A stretch of DNA of 64,000 bases from Geodermatophilus saharensis (lineage in GTDB: Bacteria > Actinomycetota > Actinomycetes > Mycobacteriales > Geodermatophilaceae), in contig NZ_FZOH01000006.1 of the NCBI RefSeq assembly GCF_900188205.1, positions 62,001 through 126,000 on the forward strand. The letters are read 5' to 3'. The notes beneath the pieces are model-generated. The model saw only the letters and a program-made list of their open reading frames with translations, was not told the DNA's origin and searched no databases. The translations under genes were made by a program, and so were the position numbers. Below are positions 1-11,013 of this stretch, piece by piece. Each line of letters starts with the position of its first letter. Positions within the stretch are counted from its first letter, which is position 1.

Positions 1-1
1 T

Positions 2-725
2 CTCGCGTCGCTGGCCTCCGTCCGCGCGGCCGCCGCCGAGATCGCCGCCGAGATCGCCGCCCGGAGGCCGCTCGACGTCCTCGTGCTCAACGCCGGCGTC
101 CAGGTGCGCAGCACCGAGGCCGCCTCCGCCGACGGGTACGAGCTCACCTTCGCGGTCAACCACCTCGGCAACCACCTGCTCACCCGGCTGCTGCTGCCGC
201 ACCTCGCGCCGGGGGGCCGCGTGGTGGTGCTCAGCAGCGGCACCCACGTCGGCACGCTGCGGAGGTCCGGGCCCTTCCCCCGGCCGCGCTGGGAGTCGCC
301 GCGGGTGCTGGCCACCCCGCGCCCGGGGTCGGGCCAGGTGGCCTACGCGACGTCGAAGCCGGCCACCGTCTACTTCGCCCGGGAGCTGGCCCGCCACTTC
401 CCCGACGTCGACGCGGTCGCCGCCGACCCCGGCCTGGTGCCGGCCACCGGCCTGGCCCGCGCCCACCCGGCCTGGGCCCGCGCGGTTTACCGCACGCTCA
501 CACCGCTGCTCGAGCGGCTCCCGGGGGCGCAGACCGACCCCGGGGCGGGCCGCCGCCCAGCTCGCGGCGGTGGCGACCGGCCCGGGCGGGACCAGCGGCC
601 GCTACGTCGAGCGCGGCGTCGAGGCGCCGTCGTCGCCGGAGAGCCTCGACCCGGTCCGGGCGCGCGAGCTGTGGAACGTCAGCGACGAGCTGGTGGGGGC
701 GGCGCCCGCCGGCCGCAGCGCCTAG
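2..725 (+). pseudogene. SDR-family oxidoreductase, 5' end outside window, apparent frameshift
   Basis: This is the 3' part of a short-chain dehydrogenase/reductase. The frame is open from base 2, so the start and the glycine-rich NAD(P) motif lie upstream. Seen: the SDR motif LNAGVQ (about 83-100) and the active-site Tyr/Lys motif YATSK (344-358). The frame reads normally to PGAQTDPG near 545; the expected C-terminus (AAAQLAAVATGP, then ARELWNVSDELVG) continues in another frame to the TAG at 723-725. One extra G in the CCCCGGGGCGGG run (about 538-550) would explain this. It is either a recent pseudogene or a homopolymer sequencing error. The substrate cannot be inferred. Its stop interlocks tail to tail with the stop of the PucR gene. 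Confidence 0.65.
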
Positions 726-2659
726 ACGAGGGCGTCGAACCCGTCGTCGGGCGGGAGCAGGCCGGCGTCGACCGGCGGCCGGTGCGGCTGGTCGAGGCCG
801 CGCATCCGGGCCGCGTGCAGCGCCAGCAGCAGGTTCAGCCGCAGCGTCGGGTCGGTGGTGAAGGGCCCCAGCAGCCGCTCGAGCTTGCCGATGCGGTAGC
901 GCATCGTGTTGTAGTGGAAGTGCAGCCGGCGGGCGGACTCGGCGACGTTGAGGTTGGTCTCCAGCAGCACCCGCAGCGTCTCGCGCAGGTCGGCGGAGTC
1001 GGGGTCGGCGGCGTCGGCCAGCGAGCCGAGCACCTCGTCGACGTAGCTGCGCAGCTCGGTGCTGTCGGGGATGAGCGACAGCAGCCGGAACACGCCCAGC
1101 TGGTCGAAGTGGGTGACGGTGGCCGGGCCGTGGATCTCCTGGCCGACGCCGAGCGCCCGCTGCGCCTGCTGGTAGGCCTCCCCCAGCGCCGACAGCGACC
1201 CCGCCGGGCGGCCGATGCCGGTGGCCAGCACGCGGCCCACCCGCCGGACCCGGGCGTTGACCCGGCTGGTGACCGCGGTGACCAGGGCGGTGATCTCCTC
1301 GGGGGTGCGGCCGTCGAGCGGCAGCACGGTGACGATCTCGGTGGACAGGCCCGCCACCGCGGCCCCGGAGACCTCCGACTCCAGCGCGGCCCGCCAGCCG
1401 TCGGCCAGCCGGTCGAGGACGTCGAGGGCGCGGGTGGGGTCGGCGGCGGGGTCGGCGGCGGTCTCGGTCGCCGTCACCAGCACCACGACCGGGCCGTCGA
1501 GGCGCCAGCCGAAGGACCGGGTCTGCGCCAGCGCGCGCTCGGTGTGCCGCAGCGACCCGGCGACCAGCCGGCGGACCAGGTCGCCCTGGAACCGCAGCTC
1601 CACCGAGTGCACGGCCTGCTGCCGGATGACCGACAGCGCCGAGACGACGGCGGCCCGCTCGAGGACACCGCCGGCGCCGACCACCATCTGCCCGGTGCGG
1701 TGCACCGCCACCAGCCAGCCGTGCCGCTGCTCACCGGCCATGATCGGCGCGACGGCGTACTCCCCCACTCCGCCGGGCAGCTCGTGGTGGCCCGGGACGA
1801 GCAGGATGCCGTCGGCCGGGGACAGGTCGGCGTCGGCGAGCACGTCGGCCGGGGTGACGACGGTCTGGTCGGCGCGCACCCCCGAGAGCCGGTTGGCCGG
1901 CGCCATCATCGCCAGCTCGTCCTCGGCCTCGGCGTCGAGGAGCCACAGCCAGTCGCTGATCTCGGCGACGTCCTCGGGCGGCCCGGCGGAGGTGACGATG
2001 TCGCGGTCGGGACCCAGCCCCAGCACCGCGGCACCCTCCAGGTAGGTGGCCAGCCGGTCGGTGACCTCGGCCAGGCCGCCGCCGCTGAGTGCGACGTCGA
2101 TGAACTGGTCGTGCATGCGCGCCGAGAGGGTGAGCGCCTCCCCCTGCTTGCGCACAACCGCGCCGAGCACCTCCGACACCGCCTCGTCCATGCGCACCGT
2201 GGGCGGCAGCGCGAGCACCGGCAGCCCGCGGCGATCGGCCTCGGCGAGCACCTCGGCGGGCACGGCCGGCGGGCCCTCGGTCCGGCGGTAGGCCAGGGCG
2301 GCGGTGCCGGCCTGGTCGAGCCGGTCGACCAGCGCGCGGCAGTCGGCGACGTCGGCCGGGGGCAGCCGGGCGCCGAGGACCACGACGACGTCGGGACCGG
2401 CGGTGGCCAGCGGGACCGCGGGGTCGTCGACCACCATGTGCCTCACCACCCGGTCCAGGCCCGAGCGGCCGGCGACGACCTCGGTGCCGGTGAGGCGGGG
2501 CAGCCGCAGCGCCTCGTCGAGCCGCAGGCCGACCCGGTCGCGCCACTCGTGCCGCGGGGTCGCCGCCCGCGCCGCCCCGGCGGACTGCCATCCGCGCGGG
2601 AACGACATCGGTGCGGTGGGGTAGGACCCGGAGGCCATCGAGACCTCACCCTGCGTCAC
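722..2659 (-). CDS. PucR-family transcriptional regulator
   Basis: A 645-residue regulator of the PucR/CdaR type. The N-terminal PucR domain (about residues 35-160, beginning near LRLDEALRLP) is a ligand-sensing module in purine-catabolism regulators. A central GGDEF-like CdaR region (about 370-500) follows, and a C-terminal PucR-type helix-turn-helix (about 580-640) holds NVAESARRLHFHYNTMRYRI. I chose the GTG at 2659 because an AGGAGG Shine-Dalgarno (2667-2672 complement) sits 7 nt before it; an ATG seven codons later (2638) is the alternative. It is divergent from an AllH-like gene, which suggests it controls that neighbour. The inducer is unknown. Confidence 0.9.
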   Translation of the reverse strand: MTQGEVSMASGSYPTAPMSFPRGWQSAGAARAATPRHEWRDRVGLRLDEALRLPRLTGTEVVAGRSGLDRVVRHMVVDDPAVPLATAGPDVVVVLGARLPPADVADCRALVDRLDQAGTAALAYRRTEGPPAVPAEVLAEADRRGLPVLALPPTVRMDEAVSEVLGAVVRKQGEALTLSARMHDQFIDVALSGGGLAEVTDRLATYLEGAAVLGLGPDRDIVTSAGPPEDVAEISDWLWLLDAEAEDELAMMAPANRLSGVRADQTVVTPADVLADADLSPADGILLVPGHHELPGGVGEYAVAPIMAGEQRHGWLVAVHRTGQMVVGAGGVLERAAVVSALSVIRQQAVHSVELRFQGDLVRRLVAGSLRHTERALAQTRSFGWRLDGPVVVLVTATETAADPAADPTRALDVLDRLADGWRAALESEVSGAAVAGLSTEIVTVLPLDGRTPEEITALVTAVTSRVNARVRRVGRVLATGIGRPAGSLSALGEAYQQAQRALGVGQEIHGPATVTHFDQLGVFRLLSLIPDSTELRSYVDEVLGSLADAADPDSADLRETLRVLLETNLNVAESARRLHFHYNTMRYRIGKLERLLGPFTTDPTLRLNLLLALHAARMRGLDQPHRPPVDAGLLPPDDGFDALV

Positions 2660-2926
2660 GACTCGCCCTCCTAGTGGCCCGATGGTGTTCTCGAGTTGCT
2701 TGAACCTGGCAGGTGTGCCTGGACGGCACCCCCCATTCTTGGCCACATTCGCCATACGAGGACGTGCGACTCGCCGCTTAGCTTCGAAGCCGGCCAGTTC
2801 CCGTCCGCTGGATGGTAGGCGGTCACCGATCCCGGTGCCCTCCCGCCTCCGGCGGTGGGACCGGCCCCGTGGGAGGACCCGAGCGGAGGGTCGTACCCAT
2901 TGTCCCGACGGGGAAGGACGAAGCGG
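2660..2926. promoter_or_regulatory. Divergent intergenic region, PucR gene / AllH-like gene
   Basis: A 267-bp region with locally lower GC between two divergent starts. It must carry both promoters and is the natural binding site for the PucR protein. Both genes have good Shine-Dalgarno sites at its edges (AGGAGG at 2667-2672 complement; GGAAGGA just before 2927). I could not pick out a convincing -35/-10 pair or a long palindrome. Confidence 0.4.
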
Positions 2927-3916
2927 ATGCGCACCATCGACCACACCACCGGCGGCGCCGGGACGGATCGGGGGCGCGCGGCCCGCGCCGGTGTCCCCCT
3001 GATCCCGCTCCCGCGCGCATCGGTCCAGGAGACGCTGCGGACGGCGTCGCCGGCCCGTACCGCCTCCGCCGTCCCGTCCTCGGCCAGCACCGGGGTGGCC
3101 GACCTGCTGCGCGGCCCGGTGCGCCCGGCCCGCGTGCTGATGAGCGCCCCCGCGGCGGTCTACCTGCAGGTCCCCACCGACCGCGGCAGCGACGTCGTCG
3201 GCGTCCTCACCAGCGACGCCGCCCGGCTGCCCCTGGGCTGCGTGCTGTTCCGGCCCAGCAACGGCCGCCCGCTCGTCTCGCTGCCCAGCGGCGCCCCCGC
3301 CGAGGTGGGCGGCGGCCGCATCGTCGTCGGCGACCTGGTGGTGCGCGCCGCCGCGTGGTGGGACCCCCGGCCCCGGCTGCCCAGCCCGCGCCCGGCCCTG
3401 CTGCCCGAGGGCGTGCGCCAGCTGCGCACCACCCTCTACGGCGAGGGCGTGCCGCACAGCGCCTTCACGCTGCCCGGCCTGCCCGCCGGTCCCGGTGGCC
3501 CGCTGGCCGCGCTGCGCGGCGCGGTCCGCCGCGCCGACCTCGACGCGGCGCTGCGCACCGCGGCCCGGCTGGTGGGCCTCGGCCCCGGCCTGACCCCGGC
3601 CGGCGACGACGTCATGGCCGGCACCATGGCCGGCCTGGTGCTGCTCGGGCACCCGGCCGCCGAGCGGTTCGCCGCCGGCGTCTACTCGCTGGCCGCCGGC
3701 CGCACGACCGAGCTGTCGCGGGCGCTGCTGCGCCACGCGGCGGCCGGCCGGGTCAGCGGCGAGTACGCGGCGGTCCTGCAGGGCCTGGTCGGTGAGCGGC
3801 CGCTGGGCCCGGCGATCGAGGGCCTGCTGGCCACCGGCTCCACCAGTGGCCGGGCCATGGCGCTGGGCCTGTGCACCGCGATCGACCTGGTCGACCGCAC
3901 CACGCGGGTGCGCTGA
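2927..3916 (+). CDS. AllH-like protein (DUF2877 family)
   Basis: A 329-residue protein of the DUF2877 family, now linked by annotation to AllH, a subunit of oxamate carbamoyltransferase in allantoin/ureide breakdown. The family signature GLGPGLTPAGDDVMAG is at about residues 216-231, near the C-terminal third, as expected. The ATG at 2927 is chosen because GGAAGGA lies about 8 nt upstream. It is divergent from a PucR regulator, a pairing that fits nitrogen or purine-derivative use, but no other allantoin genes are in the window. The family call is firm; the enzymatic role is inference. A strong hairpin terminator follows. Confidence 0.8.
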   Translation: MRTIDHTTGGAGTDRGRAARAGVPLIPLPRASVQETLRTASPARTASAVPSSASTGVADLLRGPVRPARVLMSAPAAVYLQVPTDRGSDVVGVLTSDAARLPLGCVLFRPSNGRPLVSLPSGAPAEVGGGRIVVGDLVVRAAAWWDPRPRLPSPRPALLPEGVRQLRTTLYGEGVPHSAFTLPGLPAGPGGPLAALRGAVRRADLDAALRTAARLVGLGPGLTPAGDDVMAGTMAGLVLLGHPAAERFAAGVYSLAAGRTTELSRALLRHAAAGRVSGEYAAVLQGLVGERPLGPAIEGLLATGSTSGRAMALGLCTAIDLVDRTTRVR

Positions 3917-3931
3917 CCCCACCGGCACCGA

Positions 3932-3973
3932 CGGCGGCGGCCCCCTCCCCACCCGGGGAGGGGGCCGCCGTCG
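3932..3973 (+). terminator. Strong hairpin terminator after the AllH-like gene
   Basis: A perfect 15-bp inverted repeat (3936-3950 with 3955-3969, loop ACCC) extends by further pairs on both sides. It lies between the convergent AllH-like and DUF899 genes and probably acts in both directions. There is no U-tract, as is usual in high-GC actinobacteria. Confidence 0.8.
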
Positions 3974-3992
3974 CGTGCGGGGGCCGGAGGAC

Positions 3993-4808
3993 TCAGCCGT
4001 GGCCGCCGTGGCGGCCGAGGGTCTGCTCGGGGGTCGCGCCGGGGCGGGTCCACTGCGGCACCGGCCGGCTGGTGGGGCCCCTGGTGGCGTTCCCGTCCGC
4101 GTCGGAGCGCCAGTACCAGCAGATCGGCGCGCCGTGCCCGCCGACCGGCGAGCCCACCTGCGGGGCCGCGGGCCAGCCCTCGGGGACGTCCTCCCACGCC
4201 TCGCGGCGGCCGTAGGGGGTCAGGTCGAGCAGGCCGAAGGTCCCGGCGGCCGGCTCGTTGCCCCGGCCGGTCGTGGCGTAGGTGAGGAACGCGCGGTCGC
4301 CGTCGCGCAGGAAGACGGTGAGCGAGCCCATGTCGCCGCCGACCGGCGCGGCCAGCCCGCGCACCGGGTACCAGGGCTGGGGGTAGCCCATGAACGCGAC
4401 GTAGGGGGCCACCTCCTCCCACCGGCCGGAGGTCAGGACGGCGGAGGAGACGCCGCGGGCGTCGAGGTAGGCGGTGTCCCTGAGGTGCCACGTGGTGAAG
4501 GTGCAGCCCTCGCACTGCCCCTGGTGGGGCGCGCCGTCGTACCACATGTGCTTGTAGACGACGAGCTCGTCGCGGCCCCGGAACAGGTCCAGGAACGGGA
4601 CCGGGCCGTCGGGGCCGGTGACCTCGACGCCCGCGGCGACCTCGACCATCGGCAGCCGGCGGCGGGCGGCGGCGAGCGCGTCGCCCTCGCGGGTGTGGGC
4701 CTTCTCGCGGGCCAGCAGCTCGTCGCGGGCGGCCTGCCAGGTGGCCAGGTCGACCACGGGCGGGCGGCCGCGCGGCGTGGGGGTCGGGTGGTCCGGGATG
4801 GTCGTCAC
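3993..4808 (-). CDS. DUF899 family thioredoxin-like protein
   Basis: A 271-residue member of the DUF899 family, predicted cytoplasmic proteins with a thioredoxin-like fold. Seen: VVYKHMWYDG followed by a CxxC (GQCEGC, about residues 105-110), then conserved Trp/Tyr-rich blocks (FMGYPQPWYPVRG) and a C-terminal ICWYWRSDADG. The GTG start at 4808 has GGAGGG 4-5 nt upstream. It stands alone, convergent with the AllH-like gene and 75 bp downstream of the lipoprotein gene on the same strand. A redox role is inferred from the CxxC; the substrate is unknown. Confidence 0.85.
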   Translation of the reverse strand: MTTIPDHPTPTPRGRPPVVDLATWQAARDELLAREKAHTREGDALAAARRRLPMVEVAAGVEVTGPDGPVPFLDLFRGRDELVVYKHMWYDGAPHQGQCEGCTFTTWHLRDTAYLDARGVSSAVLTSGRWEEVAPYVAFMGYPQPWYPVRGLAAPVGGDMGSLTVFLRDGDRAFLTYATTGRGNEPAAGTFGLLDLTPYGRREAWEDVPEGWPAAPQVGSPVGGHGAPICWYWRSDADGNATRGPTSRPVPQWTRPGATPEQTLGRHGGHG

Positions 4809-4883
4809 GGTGCCCTCCGGGGGTCTCGTGCCGGACGGCGTCCGGCGAGGGTCACCAGGACGGACCCGCCGCCGGGCCGGAAC

Positions 4884-5351
4884 TCATCGCGGCGGGAGCG
4901 CCCTCAGTCCCGGCAGCGGGTCGCCGACGCCGACCGGGCCGGGCAGCAGCGGGCCCAGGGCGTCCCACTGCGCGATCCGGCAGCCGTCGGTCCGCGACAG
5001 CGCGCGGTCGACCGGGACGCCGCCCCAGGTGCCGGTGACGCGGGCGGTCTGCGGCCCGCCGTAGACCTCGGTGCAGGCGACGTCGTCGGGCAGCGGCGCG
5101 AACGGGTCCTCGAGGCCGGCCAGGTGCGCGCAGGCCGCCGCCGGGTCGGGGTGGTCCCCGGCGGGGACGTCCCCGCAGGTGAGCGTGTACCGCGCGGCGG
5201 CCACGCCGCCGCCCGGGTCGACCTCGACGAGCAGCTCGTCGGCCGGCGGCCGGGTCGCCGCGCCGGGGCCGGTGGGCCCGCTCCCCCGGTCGGCGCAGCC
5301 GGCCACCAGCAGCGCGCCCGCCAGGACCAGGGGTGCGCCCTGGGCCCTCAC
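4884..5351 (-). CDS. Subtilisin-inhibitor-like (SSI-type) lipoprotein
   Basis: A 155-residue protein starting with a lipoprotein signal peptide (LVLAGALLVAGC, lipobox Cys at about residue 19), so it should be anchored outside the membrane. The rest resembles the Streptomyces subtilisin inhibitor family: four further cysteines (in LTCGD, AAACAH, VACTE, DGCRI), matching the two SSI disulfides, around the conserved block CTEVYGGPQTARVTGTW. The GTG start overlaps the hisG stop by 4 nt (GTGA), so it is the last gene of the rib-his run. Inhibition of extracellular serine proteases is inferred from the family. The link to histidine synthesis looks positional only. Confidence 0.75.
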   Translation of the reverse strand: MRAQGAPLVLAGALLVAGCADRGSGPTGPGAATRPPADELLVEVDPGGGVAAARYTLTCGDVPAGDHPDPAAACAHLAGLEDPFAPLPDDVACTEVYGGPQTARVTGTWGGVPVDRALSRTDGCRIAQWDALGPLLPGPVGVGDPLPGLRALPPR

Positions 5352-6214
5352 AACCGGCAGGCGTGGATGCTGGTGACCAGGATGGCGCGCGCGCCCAGCT
5401 CCCAGAGCTCGTCCATGACCCGGTTGGTGTCGCTCTGCCGGACCATCGCCCGCACCGCCGACCAGTCCGGGGTCTGCAGCGGGCTGACCGTCGGCCCCTC
5501 CAGACCCGGGGTGAGCGCGGTGGCGCGCTCGAGCAGCTCGTTGGGGCAGTCGTAGTCGAGCATCACGTACTGCCGGGCGACCAGCACCCCGCGCAGCCGG
5601 CGGCGCAGCTGGGCGACGGCGGGGACCTCCTCGGCGCCCTCGCGGCCGACGAGCACCGCCTCGCTGGTCAGCAGCGGCTCGCCGATGATCCGCAGGCCCG
5701 CGGCGCGCAGCGTCGTCCCCGTCTCGACGACGTCGCAGACCGCGTCGGCCACCCCGAGCCGGCAGGCGGTCTCCACCGCGCCGTCGAGCCGGACCACGCT
5801 CGCCTTGATGCCCTGCTCCTGCAGGTGGTGCTGCAGCAGCACCGGGTAGGCGGTGGCGATCCGCCGGCCGGCGAGCTGCTCGACGGAGTCGATGCCGGAC
5901 TCGACGGGGCTGGCGAACCGGAAGGAGGACCGGCCGAACCCCAGCGGCATCACCTCGACGGCGGCGGGGCCCTCGCCGTCGGCCGGGGTGGTCTCCAGCA
6001 GCATGTCGCGGCCGGTGATGCCGACGTCGAGGGTGCCGGAGGCGACGTAGACGGCGATGTCGCGCGGGCGCAGGTAGAAGAACTCGGTGTCGCTGTCGGG
6101 GTCGTAGACGGCGAGGTCCTTGGTGCTGCGCCGCTGGCGGTAGCCGCTCTCGGCGAGCATCGCGGCCGCCGGCTCGCTGAGGACGCCCTTGTTGGGCACG
6201 GCGACACGCAGCAC
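5348..6214 (-). CDS. hisG: ATP phosphoribosyltransferase (long form)
   Basis: First enzyme of histidine biosynthesis: ATP + PRPP gives phosphoribosyl-ATP. The 288-residue length and the C-terminal regulatory domain mark the long form, which works without HisZ and is feedback inhibited by histidine. Seen: N-terminal LRVAVPNKG, the PRPP-side motif DAVCDVVETGTTLRAAGL, and the C-terminal block LWELGARAILVTSIHACRL. The GTG start has AAGGAG about 7 nt upstream. hisE lies upstream, separated by an 85-bp gap filled by a hairpin repeat (copy A), so hisG translation is not coupled to hisE. Confidence 0.97.
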   Translation of the reverse strand: MLRVAVPNKGVLSEPAAAMLAESGYRQRRSTKDLAVYDPDSDTEFFYLRPRDIAVYVASGTLDVGITGRDMLLETTPADGEGPAAVEVMPLGFGRSSFRFASPVESGIDSVEQLAGRRIATAYPVLLQHHLQEQGIKASVVRLDGAVETACRLGVADAVCDVVETGTTLRAAGLRIIGEPLLTSEAVLVGREGAEEVPAVAQLRRRLRGVLVARQYVMLDYDCPNELLERATALTPGLEGPTVSPLQTPDWSAVRAMVRQSDTNRVMDELWELGARAILVTSIHACRL

Positions 6215-6235
6215 GGTCGATCTCCTTCGCAGAAG

Positions 6236-6299
6236 CGGTTCGGCCCCGTCCAGAGGCTCGCCCCGAGCCTGCGAGGGGTGAGGAGGACGGGGTCCTTCG
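6236..6299 (-). repeat. Intergenic hairpin repeat, copy A
   Basis: A hairpin element directly after the hisE stop codon, read on the minus strand. The outer stem is CCCCGTCC/GGACGGGG (plus-strand arms 6244-6251 and 6285-6292). The inner stem is 7 bp with a 3-nt loop (6254-6260 with 6264-6270). It shares layout and flanks (AGGACCCC at the 5' side, GGGGCCG at the 3' side, CACCCCTCGC inside) with copies near 18.9, 19.1, 21.7, 33.9 and 55.4 kb. It could act as a terminator, processing site or stability element between hisE and hisG. Confidence 0.75.
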
Positions 6300-9065
<2,766 letters not shown>

Positions 9066-9066
9066 C

Positions 9067-10128
9067 TCAGTCCCTCCCGTCCGCCTGACGCCCGACACCA
9101 GTGTGCCGGGTGGGCCGCAGGCGCACCTGCACGTCCCCGCCCAGGACCATGACGTCCCGTACGCGCAGGTCCAGCGCCGCGCCGATCGTCGTGATTCCCA
9201 GGTCCCCCACCAGCGAGGGACCGGCGCCGAGCAGCTTCGGCGCGAGGTGGACGACGGCCTCGTCGACCAGCCCGGCGCGGAGGAACGCCGCGGCCAGGGT
9301 CGGGCCGCCCTCGAGCAGCACCCGCCGGACGTCGCGGTCGAACAGCTCGGCGAGCAGCTCGGCCGGCCCGGCGGCGCGGCTGACCAGGGTGGGCGCGGCG
9401 CCGTCGAGGACGCGCGCGCCGGACGGCACCCGGCCACGCCGGTCGTGGACGACGCGCAGCGGCTGCCGGGGCAGGTCGCGGCCGTCGGCGTCGCGGACGG
9501 TGAGCCGGGGGTCGTCGGCGAGCACGGTCCCCGAGCCGACGACGACGGCGTCGCAGGTGGCGCGCAGCGCGTGGACGGCGGCACGGGCCACCGGGCCGGT
9601 GATCCAGCGGCTGGTGCCGTCGGCGGCGGCGACCCGCCCGTCGAGGGTGGCGCCGGCCTTCCACACGACGAACGGCCGGGACTCGCGGACGCCGGTCAGC
9701 CACGCGGCCAGCGCGCCCTCCTCGGCGGCCTGCCGCTCGATCCCGAGCTCGACGTCGACCCCGCCGGCGCGCAGCCGCTGGGCACCGCCGACCGCGAGCT
9801 GCGTGGGCTCGGGCACCGCGACGACGACGCGGGCGACGCCGGCGGCCAGCAGCGCGTCGGCGCAGGGGCCGGTGCGGCCGGTGTGCGCGCACGGCTCGAG
9901 GGTGACGACGGCGGTACCGCCGCGGGCCCGCTCGCCGGCCTGCGCCAGCGCGTGCACCTCGGCGTGCGGCCCGCCGGGCGGGGAGGTGGCCCCCTCCCCC
10001 ACCACCGCGCCGGCCGCGTCGAGGACGACGGCGCCGACGGCGGGGTTGGGGCTGGTGGTGCCGAGGACGGACGCGCCGAGCTCGCGCGCCCGGGCCATGG
10101 CGGCCGACTCGGCCGGGGTGACCGTCAC
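9067..10128 (-). CDS. ribD: Bifunctional riboflavin deaminase/reductase
   Basis: A 353-residue two-domain enzyme. The N-terminal zinc deaminase domain carries the HAEVHAL motif and [11 protein letters not shown] (zinc His and Cys residues, about residues 55-95). The C-terminal dihydrofolate-reductase-like domain (from about residue 150, [11 protein letters not shown]) reduces the ribosyl side chain with NADPH. The GTG start at 10128 overlaps the rpe stop by 4 nt. An ATG eleven codons further in is less likely given the coupling. No FMN riboswitch was found upstream of the run. Confidence 0.95.
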   Translation of the reverse strand: MTVTPAESAAMARARELGASVLGTTSPNPAVGAVVLDAAGAVVGEGATSPPGGPHAEVHALAQAGERARGGTAVVTLEPCAHTGRTGPCADALLAAGVARVVVAVPEPTQLAVGGAQRLRAGGVDVELGIERQAAEEGALAAWLTGVRESRPFVVWKAGATLDGRVAAADGTSRWITGPVARAAVHALRATCDAVVVGSGTVLADDPRLTVRDADGRDLPRQPLRVVHDRRGRVPSGARVLDGAAPTLVSRAAGPAELLAELFDRDVRRVLLEGGPTLAAAFLRAGLVDEAVVHLAPKLLGAGPSLVGDLGITTIGAALDLRVRDVMVLGGDVQVRLRPTRHTGVGRQADGRD

Positions 10129-10799
10129 CCGGCGGCCGCCGCCGTGGCCCGCGCACGGAGGGCGGCGATCGCACGGGCGGGGTCGTCGGCGCCGTAGACG
10201 GCCGAGCCCGCGACGAAGACGTCGGCGCCGGCCTCGGCGGCCTGCTCGATGGTGTCGGCGTTGACGCCACCGTCGACCTCGACCAGCAGCGTGAGGTGGC
10301 CGGTGTCGACCAGCTCGCGGGCGCGGCGGACCTTGGGCAGCACCTCGGCGATGAAGGCCTGGCCGCCGAAGCCGGGCTCGACGGTCATGACCAGCAGCGT
10401 GTCGAAGTCGCGCAGGACGTCCTCGTACCGCTCGAGCGGGGTGCCGGGCTTGATCGCCAGGCCCGCCAGGGCGCCGGCGGCGCGCAGGTCGCGGGCGACG
10501 TCGCGGGGGTCGCCGGTGCAGGCCTCGGCGTGCACGGTGACGTTGCGGGCGCCGAGCTCGGCGTAGCCGGGGGCCCAGCGCTCGGGCGCCTCGATCATCA
10601 GGTGGCAGTCCAGCGGAACGGGGCTGACCCGCGCGATCGCCTCGACCACCGGGCCGCCCAGGGTCAGGTTGGGCACGAAGTGGGCGTCCATGACGTCGAC
10701 GTGCAGCCAGTCGGCGTCGGCCACGCGGGCCACCTCGTCGGCCAGCCGGGCGAAGTCCGCGGACAGCAGGCTGGGGGCGATCATCGGGGTCCGGGCCAC
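10125..10799 (-). CDS. rpe: Ribulose-phosphate 3-epimerase
   Basis: Interconverts ribulose 5-phosphate and xylulose 5-phosphate in the pentose phosphate pathway. It is 224 residues, a TIM barrel. Seen: [12 protein letters not shown] at the N-terminus, metal-site motifs [14 protein letters not shown] and [12 protein letters not shown], and EVDGGVN. It is the first gene of the minus-strand run into ribD, whose start overlaps its stop. Ulose phosphate is also the RibB substrate, a possible reason for the linkage. The GTG at 10799 fits family length; the ATG at 10784 is possible. Confidence 0.96.
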   Translation of the reverse strand: MARTPMIAPSLLSADFARLADEVARVADADWLHVDVMDAHFVPNLTLGGPVVEAIARVSPVPLDCHLMIEAPERWAPGYAELGARNVTVHAEACTGDPRDVARDLRAAGALAGLAIKPGTPLERYEDVLRDFDTLLVMTVEPGFGGQAFIAEVLPKVRRARELVDTGHLTLLVEVDGGVNADTIEQAAEAGADVFVAGSAVYGADDPARAIAALRARATAAAAG

Positions 10800-11013
10800 G
10801 CCGTCGGAGTCTAGGTGCGGGTGTGATCACCGTCCGCCGGGCCCGGTCGGGGCGCCGTCAACGGACCGCGCCGTCTCGTATGTCACGGCTTGGTCACGGT
10901 CTGTCGACATGTCTCCCTCGACTACCTAGCGTCAACCCGGGCTGCCCGACAGTGACCCTCGGTGGTTCCCCACCGGCGGTCGGCGGCCCTCGTCCGACAA
11001 CGGGAGACGGTCC

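Noticed and set aside
10800-11013. FMN riboswitch upstream of the rpe-rib run
   Set aside because: No conserved RFN-element blocks are visible in the region before rpe, and none between the rib genes, which overlap.
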